This document shows positions 57,632-64,000 of a stretch of DNA of 64,000 nucleotides, piece after piece. This DNA is from CAIKZZ01 sp036742455 (lineage in GTDB: Bacteria > Pseudomonadota > Gammaproteobacteria > Steroidobacterales > Steroidobacteraceae). The notes beneath the pieces were generated by a model. It was not told the DNA's origin. It was given only the letters and a program-made list of their open reading frames with translations, and did not search any database. A program made the translations under genes and the position numbers. The stretch covers positions 186,001-250,000 of the forward strand of contig DAINQU010000001.1 of NCBI GenBank assembly GCA_036742455.1, given 5' to 3'. Numbering within the stretch: position 1 is the stretch's first letter; every line of letters begins with the position of its first letter.

Positions 57632-57887
57632 GTATCGCTTTATGGGGATGCTAGTCAGGGCCGTCGCTGCAATACGACGGCTACACACGATGAGTCTCTG
57701 CGCTGCGCAGGGTAAATGACGGATGCCCCCGGCGCAATTCGCCGATATTTCGAACGATTTCACCATAATGCAGCAGCCACAGATGGTTTCGTGACGTAGG
57801 TCTCGAATGCCCTGTGCACCCAGGCCCCCGAGCGTCGTTAACCTGCATTCGCAAATACTGCGAATTCAGGCATTGGGGGGGCTCATC
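57632..57887. promoter_or_regulatory. Divergent promoter region with a strong dyad at 57842-57870
   Basis: 256 bases between the ABC operon and the di-haem protein gene, with no credible gene. An imperfect palindrome, CCTG-C-ATTCGCA-N5-TGCGAAT-T-CAGG (57842-57870), has 11 of 12 arm positions complementary. It lies 18 bases before the start codon of the di-haem gene, just upstream of its GGGGGGG ribosome site, so it could be an operator or a leader stem. Confidence 0.45.
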
Positions 57888-59246
57888 ATGTCCACGTCGG
57901 TACGTCTTTGTGTACGCCTTGCGGGTCTGTTCGTTGGCGTGGCGGTGACGGGGGCAGTGGCGGCTCAAGTAGCGCCACCCGCTCCCTCAGCCGCGAACGG
58001 TACGTTTGCCGATCGAACGGGCGTTTGGGGAAATTTTCCGTCCACGCGGCCGGACACCAGTAACCCCTTTTTTAAACCACTCGGGTCCAATGCGCGCACC
58101 TGCGCGACGTGCCACAACCCAAATGACGGCTGGAGTGTGAGCCTCGGCAATTTGTCCAAACGCTTTACCAGTACGGCCGGCCTCGATCCGATCTTCCTAT
58201 CTCTTGATGGGACGAACTGCCCCTCATTGCCACTGGACACCTTGGCGCACCGACAAATTGCGTCCAGCCTCTTATTGGGGCGCGGGCTAATCCGGGTCGA
58301 GCTGGCGGTTCCGGTGAACGCCGACTATACGGTCGCGTCCGTTTCCAATCCCTATGGCTGCTCGTCCACGACGGCGGTGTCGGTCTACCGGCGCATCTTG
58401 CCCACCACGAACCTTCCGTTTCTGACCGAGGTCATGTGGGACGGACGTGAGACGCTGGCGTCCGGGGCGCTCACGTCCGCGTTGGTCAACCAAGCGAACG
58501 ATGCCGTACACGGTCATGCGGCCGGTGTCGTGCCGGCTTCCACGTCGGCGATCGGTTCGGCGGTTGGCCTCGAGTTATTGCAGTACACCGCACAAATTTT
58601 CGACAACGCGGCCGGAGCACTGAACGGCTCCGGAGCGTCGGGCGGATTACAGGCATTGGCGGCTACCCACTCCGTGGCTGCGGCGAGCGGCGCGCCGGTC
58701 TTTACACTGTTTCAAGCGTGGGAGGCCATTGTCGCGCCGGTGACCCCGAGCGCCGTTGCGCAGGCGTCGATCGGCCGTGGCGAGCGGATCTTCAATACTC
58801 GGCCGATCTCAATCGCCGGCGTGGCGGGCTTCAATGACGTGCCGGGCGCTGATGGCAACGTCCATCCGGTCGTCGTCGGGACGTGCGGCACCTGCCATAA
58901 CACGGTGAATGTGGGTACGCATGCCACGCCGTTCTTGGTGGATGAAGGGCAGGCACATTTAACCGTAAAGAATGTCGACTTGCCGTTGATTACCCTGGTA
59001 CAGCGGTCGACCGGGACACGGGTACAGGTGACAGACCCGGGCGCCGCGCTCATCTCCGGACGCTTCGCCGATGTCGGCAAGTTCAAGGTTCCTGGCTTAC
59101 GCGGGTTTGCCGCTCATGCTCCGTATTTTCACAACGGCGCTGCGAAATCGGCGGCAGACGTCGTGACTTTCTATAACACACGATTCAATCTCAATTTATC
59201 GACACAGGAAGCCACGGATCTCGCGAACTTCCTGAACGCACTTTAA
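57888..59246 (+). CDS. Di-haem cytochrome c peroxidase-like protein (MauG/CcpA superfamily)
   Basis: 452 residues with a signal peptide (LCVRLAGLFVGVAVTGAVAA). Two haem c motifs are visible: ARTCATCHNPNDGW near residue 72 and VGTCGTCHNTVN near residue 330. C-terminal KFKVPGLRGFAAHAPYFHNG is the segment typical of the bacterial peroxidase family (PxLR...AP+FHNG). The central domain is longer than in classical CcpA, so substrate or oxidant is open. ATG 57888 follows a G7 ribosome site. Confidence 0.85.
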   Translation: MSTSVRLCVRLAGLFVGVAVTGAVAAQVAPPAPSAANGTFADRTGVWGNFPSTRPDTSNPFFKPLGSNARTCATCHNPNDGWSVSLGNLSKRFTSTAGLDPIFLSLDGTNCPSLPLDTLAHRQIASSLLLGRGLIRVELAVPVNADYTVASVSNPYGCSSTTAVSVYRRILPTTNLPFLTEVMWDGRETLASGALTSALVNQANDAVHGHAAGVVPASTSAIGSAVGLELLQYTAQIFDNAAGALNGSGASGGLQALAATHSVAAASGAPVFTLFQAWEAIVAPVTPSAVAQASIGRGERIFNTRPISIAGVAGFNDVPGADGNVHPVVVGTCGTCHNTVNVGTHATPFLVDEGQAHLTVKNVDLPLITLVQRSTGTRVQVTDPGAALISGRFADVGKFKVPGLRGFAAHAPYFHNGAAKSAADVVTFYNTRFNLNLSTQEATDLANFLNAL

Positions 59247-59248
59247 TG

Positions 59249-60739
59249 TCAACGGGGACGGCTCGGGATCGCCTGCATGAGGTGTCGTAGCGCTTCGTGC
59301 AGGTCCTTATCGCCGGGCTCGTTTCCGCGGTAGTGCCCCAAACGCACGACCACCAGATCGTGCGAGGGAATGACGAACGTGTACTGCCCACCCGCGCCGG
59401 CCATGAAATAGGCCTCCTTCGGAATCGGCCATTCCTGATTTCCGTTAATCCAGAAGAAGCCGCCGTACACGGGATTTTGATCGGCGACCCATGCCGGGGC
59501 CAGCGAACTGACGAAGTCGACATAGCCTTCCGGCAGCAGTCGCTCGCCGTTCCAGACGCCGTCCTGCAGATAGAGATTGCCCAGCCGAGCCCAATCGCGA
59601 GCGGGCCCTAGGTCTGCCCCTTGGGTGAGTAAATCGCCGTACGGATCGGTCTCGATCATCATCTGGCGGACGCCGATGCGGTCGAATAAAGCGCGTTGGG
59701 GGAAGGAGAGATAGTCGAGCCCCCTACCTTCCACGCCCAATCGAATGAGGTAGTTCACGAGGACCGGGTCGGTGTTGCGGTATCGCCCGACGGTGTTCGG
59801 CGGCCATTCGAGAGGTCGGGTGGCCGCGAAATGGAACGAGTTCGTCGTGCCGGTGTAGTAATACCAATGCTCCGGATAAGGGCCATTGGGATCAAAATCA
59901 GGATCGTAGGGCGCGCGAATCCGCAGGCCGCTCGACATGCGCAGCAGGTCTGCGATGCGGATCTCGGCACGTGGATCGTTCGGTGTCTGCCATTCGGGAA
60001 TCGGTGCGCGCTGCCAGAGCGTATACACCCCTTCCTGCATGAGCACCCCCATCAGGCTGGCCGTGATGCTCTTGCCCATAGACCAGCTCTCGAGACGGGT
60101 ATGGGCATCGATACCCGGCGCGTACCGCTCGGCAATGATCCGGCCGCGCCACGTGACGAGGAACGCAGCCGTCATGCCTTCCGGATGCGCGAACGCCGCA
60201 TCGACGGCCGCTTGCACCTCGGCCCGGTCCAGTCCGTCGGGCAGCGGGCTCGCCGGTTCGCGGTCGCCCATCGGCCAATCAGTGTCGGCTGCCGAGGGTA
60301 GCGAGGACGGAACAGGCTTGGGGGTGAATGCAAGGGTCGTTGCGCCGATCGGTAATGCCACACAGCCTTGGCCGCCCGTGTCCTCGGCAACTCGGGTCGC
60401 GCCACCGGGTACGGGCACACTGACGCGGCGATGTTCCGTATCGACGGTCGGCGCCCCGAGGGAACCTCGGATGTCGAGCGGCGCTGTAAAAAAGCCGACG
60501 TTCTGCTCGGCAAATGACAAATCGAGCCCCGTAATAAACACAGCGGAGCACAGCACCGTGGCGTAACCCGCGGCATAATGTTCGAGCGGATTTCCGGGTG
60601 GCGGGTCCAACAGGGTGGGCAATTCCAGTCCTCGATCGCGCGCCAACGCGGTGTCGTGAGCGGCATTGCCGCCTAACGCTACGGCGGCCAGCAGGCTGCC
60701 GAAGACGCTTGCGGCAGATTGTCGGATTGAAATACGCAT
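59249..60739 (-). CDS. Exported serine beta-lactamase-like hydrolase (class C / esterase type)
   Basis: 496 residues, signal peptide at the N-terminus (MRISIRQSAASVFGSLLAAV). The ~170-residue first part has no clear family. The second is a beta-lactamase/transpeptidase-like domain with SMGKS (SxxK catalytic motif), the later RYRNTDP (Y-x-N) and MAGAGGQYTFV before the end (HxG-like third motif). Such proteins are usually esterases or D-peptidases, not antibiotic-resistance enzymes. ATG 60739 chosen; it converges on the di-haem gene by 2 bases. Confidence 0.82.
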   Translation of the reverse strand: MRISIRQSAASVFGSLLAAVALGGNAAHDTALARDRGLELPTLLDPPPGNPLEHYAAGYATVLCSAVFITGLDLSFAEQNVGFFTAPLDIRGSLGAPTVDTEHRRVSVPVPGGATRVAEDTGGQGCVALPIGATTLAFTPKPVPSSLPSAADTDWPMGDREPASPLPDGLDRAEVQAAVDAAFAHPEGMTAAFLVTWRGRIIAERYAPGIDAHTRLESWSMGKSITASLMGVLMQEGVYTLWQRAPIPEWQTPNDPRAEIRIADLLRMSSGLRIRAPYDPDFDPNGPYPEHWYYYTGTTNSFHFAATRPLEWPPNTVGRYRNTDPVLVNYLIRLGVEGRGLDYLSFPQRALFDRIGVRQMMIETDPYGDLLTQGADLGPARDWARLGNLYLQDGVWNGERLLPEGYVDFVSSLAPAWVADQNPVYGGFFWINGNQEWPIPKEAYFMAGAGGQYTFVIPSHDLVVVRLGHYRGNEPGDKDLHEALRHLMQAIPSRPR

Positions 60740-60843
60740 ACACACGGCCCCCCAGTGATTCCGAAAGACTACCGTGGAGCGGTCGGCGTATGCCACACCG
60801 TTGGAATCCGGTAAGTTGCTTTGTCCCAACGAAGGAGTCTCTG

Positions 60844-61623
60844 ATGGCGCGGCGCATCGTGGATCTGTCGATCTATCTCGAAAATGATGTGATCTCCGAT
60901 CCGCCGGGTTACCGGCCTCACATTGAGTACATCAATCACACGACATCCGCCGATCATCTGGTGTCGTTTTTTCCGGGCCTGACACCCGACCAACTGCCCG
61001 ATGGCGAAGCCTAGGCGATCGAACGGATCGCGCTGAACACGCACAATGGCACGCACCTAGACGCTCCCTATCATTTTGCGAGCACGATGAACCGTGGCGA
61101 GCGCGCGATTACGATCGACGAAGTGCCGTTGGATTGGTGTTTTCAGCCCGCCGTGAAATTGGATTTTCGGCATTTTCCGGACGGCTACGTGGTGTCGGCA
61201 GCCGATGTTGATGCTGAATTGGCGCGGATCGGTCACGTGCTGCAGCCACTGGAGATCGTCGTCATCAATACCCGGGCGGGCGAGCGCTACGGTCATCCGG
61301 ATTACGTTTCCTCGGGTTGCGGAATGGGCCGCGAGGCGACGTTGCGGCTGTTGGAGGCCGGCGTGCGCCTCACTGGCACCGACGGTTGGAGTTGGGATGC
61401 GCCGTTTGTGCACACCGCGACGCGATATCAGGAGTCCCACGATCCCTCGCTCATTTGGGAGGGGCACAAGGTGGGGCGCGATGTGGGCTACTGTCACTTG
61501 GAAAAACTTCACAATCTCGAGTCCTTGCCGTCCACGGGGTTCATGATCGCGTGCTTTCCGTGCAAGATTCGCGGCGCCTCGGCCGGCTGGACGCGTGCGG
61601 TCGCCATATTCGACGGGGCCTGA
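60844..61623 (+). pseudogene. Cyclase / kynurenine formamidase-like gene with in-frame TAG
   Basis: A single open frame except for TAG at 61012-61014. The first 56 codons read MARRIVDLSIYLENDVISDP... to LPDGEA, then stop; the same frame continues AIERIALNTHNGTHLDAPYH, which carries the family's HxGTHxDxPxH metal motif. DSG-type ends (ACFPCKIRGASAGWTRAVAI) complete a normal ~259-residue cyclase-family protein. Relatives generally have Trp at the position of the stop, so one G-to-A change (TGG to TAG) explains it. A clear GAAGGAG ribosome site precedes the ATG. It is either a recent nonsense mutation or a sequencing/assembly error. Confidence 0.85.
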
Positions 61624-61745
61624 CGGCAAGGATCGTCGGTTCGACGCATGCGCGGCTCGGTTCCTCGCGTTAACCACGGATCGAGTCGAGCGGCGGCGTA
61701 CACTGCGCGTCCTTTGAACTGCGTACCGTCAGGCCACTTACAATC

Positions 61746-63699
61746 ATGATCGCGCGCTCGGGATGGATATGGGTGATGCCGGCGCTGTGCGCCGCCATCC
61801 CAGTACTGGCAGATACCCCGCCTGCGCCTGCGCCGGCACCGGTGCCGGTGAACGAAGCGAATCAGGTTGTCGTCACGGCAAATCGACTCGCCGTGCAGAA
61901 CCTGATTGACCGGAAGGTCTATACGATCGCTGCTGACTTGCAGAGCGTGACGGGCAGTGTTTCCGATGTGCTCGGTGCGATTCCGTCGGTCCAGTTGGAT
62001 GTCGATGGGAATGTCAGCCTCCGGGGTGACAGCAATGTCTTGATTCTCATCGATGGACGTCCCTCCGCGCAGTTGCAAGGCTCCAGTGTGGGCGACGTTC
62101 TGCAGCAGATGTCGGCGAACGAAATTGAACGTATTGAAGTGATCACCAATCCGCCGGCGCAGTTCAAGGCCGAGGGTACGGCGGGTGTGATTAATATCGT
62201 GACGCGTCGGTCCCGACCGGACGGCGGATCCGGCTCCGTGCAGGCGAGTGTTGGCAATCACGACCGCGCCTCGACCAGTGCCACGGGCGCCTATAAGAAG
62301 GGCCATTTTGCGTGGTTGGGCAGCGTGGGTCTGCGCTTGGACGATCGCATTCGCACGCTCCGAGACCACCGGGTCGTCACCGATCCGGTGACGGGCATTC
62401 AGACGACGACGGATCAAGCGCAAGCCGAAGAAATCAAACGNNNNNNNNNNNNNNNNNNNNNNNNNNNNNNNNNNNNNNNNNNNNNNNNNNNNNNNNNNNN
62501 NNNNNNNNNNNNNNNNNNNNNNNNNNNNNNNNNNNNNNNNTTTGCCCGGCGACGGTTACGGCTTTGCCAATGATTTCCGCAAGCGCCTCGCGAACCTGGA
62601 CTACGCGCGACCGCTCGCCGGGCAGCAGTCACTGAAAGTGGGCTACGCCTATGAGGCCAGTGCCAACGGCTATGACACCAGTGGAGAGCTACAGTCCGCG
62701 ACCGGGGATTGGGCGAGCAATCCCAATCTGACGAATCATTTCGAGTACCACCAGCGGTTGCAGGCGGTCTATGGCAGTTATCAGCGGGAGCAGGCGGGAT
62801 GGACCGCGTTGGCAGGCCTACGCGCTGAACAAGCGCGCGTCGATATCGCGCCCTACGGTGGACAAGCGCCCGCCCCGACGAGCGACACGAAATTATTTCC
62901 GAGCCTGCACTTGGAGCACGCGGCGGGAGAGAGCGGGACTGTATCCATCAATGCGGGGCGCCGAATCTCGCGCCCAGATCCGGGCTCGCTGGATCCTACG
63001 GTGGATCGCGAAGACATCCATAACTGGCGCGCCGGAAATCCGTTGTTGCGCCCGCAGACGACAAACGCCTATGAGGTGGGGTATTCGTATGAGGGGGCTG
63101 CGCACAGCGTGGCCGTCAACACGTATTGGCGCGACATTCACGATGCGTACACCGACATCGTGCAAGTGGTGGACGCCAGCACCGTCCTGTCGACGCGCTC
63201 GAACGTGGATCATGCGCACTCGGGTGGTGTGGAGCTGACGGCCAACGGCCGGTTGCTACCGCGCGTCTCGTATAACCTGAGCGCCAATCTCAACGACTAC
63301 TCGATTGCGTTTCCCGGCATGCCGATGCGAGAGGCGACGTCGCTGTCGACCAAGGCCAGTGTCGACTACAAGGTTTCCGTGGCCGATACGTTGCAAGTGG
63401 CCTATGCCAAGTACGGTAAGCGCATTACGCCTCAAGGCTCGTTTGAACCTACCGGTGCGGTAAACCTTGGGTTCCGCCATACCGTGAGCACCCAGTTGTC
63501 TGCGGTGCTGACCGTGACCGATGTGTTCAACACCCAAGCCTGGCGCCGATATACCAACACGACCACGCTGGCCGAGACCTACGAGCGCCGACCGCTCGGC
63601 CGACTGTTCTTCGTCGGCTTTGTGTACCAGGTGGGCCAAGGCAACAAGAAGCCTAAGCGCGACGGCGGCTTCGAGTACGACAACGGCGGCGGATCGTAG
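61746..63699 (+). CDS. TonB-dependent receptor-like outer-membrane protein, interrupted by assembly gap
   Basis: Two parts of one gene. The 232 residues before the gap have a signal peptide (VMPALCAAIPVLADT), a Pro/Ala linker, a TonB-box-like VVVTANRLAVQNLI and a plug domain (DVLGAIPSVQLDVDGNVSLR, NVLILIDGRPSAQLQGSSVG, IERIEVITNPPAQFKAEGTA). The ~385 residues after the gap are barrel (FPSLHLEHAAGESGTVSINA, NPLLRPQTTNAYEVGYSYEG, TVTDVFNTQAWRRY). The two frames do not agree across exactly 100 N, as expected if the real gap has another length. Plug and barrel style fit the outer-membrane beta-barrel receptor group without a clear ligand. Confidence 0.85.
62441..62540. other. Assembly gap (100 N)
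   Basis: Exactly 100 undetermined bases, a conventional placeholder length. It lies inside the receptor gene; the true number of missing bases cannot be read from this sequence. Confidence 0.99.
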
Positions 63700-64000
63700 T
63701 TATCGGCGCATCAACGTGCTCTTGCCAAAGAGCGACGCCACCAGATCCACGGCGACCTGCGCCGTGCGATTGCGGATATCGAGCGCCGGATTGAGTTCCA
63801 CGATATCCAGCGAGGCCAGTCGACCGGTGTCGGCGATCATCTCCATGCACAGTTGCGCCTCGCGGTACGAAGGGCCGCCGGGCACGGTCGTGCCCACCCC
63901 GGGCGCGATCTCCGGATCCAAAAAGTCCACATCGAAGCTCACGTGCAAGTGCGCGTCGGCGGGCAAATCCGCCAACGCATCTGCAAGCGTCTGGCGCATG
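63700..64000 (-). CDS. rocF: Arginase, C-terminal part (5' end outside window)
   Basis: The last ~100 residues of a ureohydrolase. The metal-binding HVSFDVDFLDPEIAPGVGTT (SFDVDxxDP motif), VPGGPSYREAQL and SLDIVELNPALD (DxxExNP) are the arginase signature, with the arginase-type GVGTTVPGG rather than the agmatinase form. It would convert arginine to ornithine and urea. It ends one base after the receptor gene's stop (convergent). Confidence 0.88.
   Translation of the reverse strand, partial: MRQTLADALADLPADAHLHVSFDVDFLDPEIAPGVGTTVPGGPSYREAQLCMEMIADTGRLASLDIVELNPALDIRNRTAQVAVDLVASLFGKSTLMRR

Noticed and set aside
60844..61623. Treating the cyclase as two separate genes
   Set aside because: Both parts share one frame and together give one normal-length family member; the second part has no ribosome site before its first ATG.
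1..64000. CRISPR array, prophage, integron or insertion sequence
   Set aside because: No regularly spaced repeats of array type, no transposase or integrase, and no phage structural genes were found; the GTAAGAA cluster is too short and its spacers too small for CRISPR.

Overview
The window is a GC-rich, gene-dense chromosomal segment from a Gram-negative bacterium, most likely a gammaproteobacterium. The evidence is the set of housekeeping blocks (ftsY/rsmD/coaD, rpmB-rpmG with radC and coaBC-dut, pyrE next to xth, mutM, mutY-yggX), a tRNA-Gly(CCC) very like E. coli glyU, and many outer-membrane and periplasmic proteins (TonB-dependent receptors, VolA-type lipase, YceI, lipoproteins, Tat substrates). 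I cannot name a genus. One 100-base run of N (62441-62540) marks an assembly gap, so this is probably a draft or metagenome-derived contig. No prophage, insertion sequence or CRISPR array is visible.

Layout. 0-16 kb: housekeeping and repair (ftsY partial, VolA-like lipase, rsmD-coaD-ggt, mutM, rpmB-rpmG, radC, coaBC-dut, pyrE-DUF4124, xth-ampG-Rieske, trmB, ppk2). 15-24 kb: an M24 peptidase, a truncated haemoglobin, a secreted chorismate mutase/cyclohexadienyl dehydratase fusion, an amino-acid permease, an S9 peptidase, tRNA-Gly, a poly-gamma-glutamate-hydrolase-like gene and a LysR regulator. 24-30 kb: a YceI/cytochrome b561/YceI operon, an ECF sigma/membrane protein/DUF4097 operon, and mutY-yggX. 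30-42 kb: a TonB receptor, a membrane-fused spermidine-synthase-like protein, a PHP-like exported protein divergent from a PpiC/HupE/HupE/HupE operon, and a transaldolase-like gene. 42-49 kb: tRNA-Phe, a DUF3237/class B3 metallo-beta-lactamase/unknown cluster, an outer-membrane barrel, a formate/nitrite-type channel, a dienelactone hydrolase, an alcohol dehydrogenase, a YbiI-like zinc finger, DUF2752 and TM2 proteins. 49-58 kb: a nitrogen/amide uptake region. 58-64 kb: a di-haem peroxidase-like protein, a serine hydrolase, a nonsense-interrupted cyclase, an outer-membrane receptor crossing the gap, and the end of an arginase.

The most unusual material is the 49-58 kb region. A lone lipoprotein (49269-50039) and the N-terminal half of a permease (56123-57631) both carry a family-3 solute-binding domain in circularly permuted order, with lobe 2 before lobe 1. 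The fused permease is translationally coupled to an ABC ATPase whose extra C-terminal domain resembles a degenerate RsbW-type GHKL ATPase. That gene is coupled by a TAATG overlap to a Tat-exported amidase. Together they look like an uptake and hydrolysis operon with an unusual built-in regulatory domain. A third protein of the same binding-protein fold, the PheC half of the chorismate mutase fusion, sits at 17-18 kb. Other points worth checking are four helically phased GTAAGAA repeats before the PHP-like gene, a hairpin that appears to hide the mutY ribosome-binding site, and palindromes at 50.3 and 57.85 kb.
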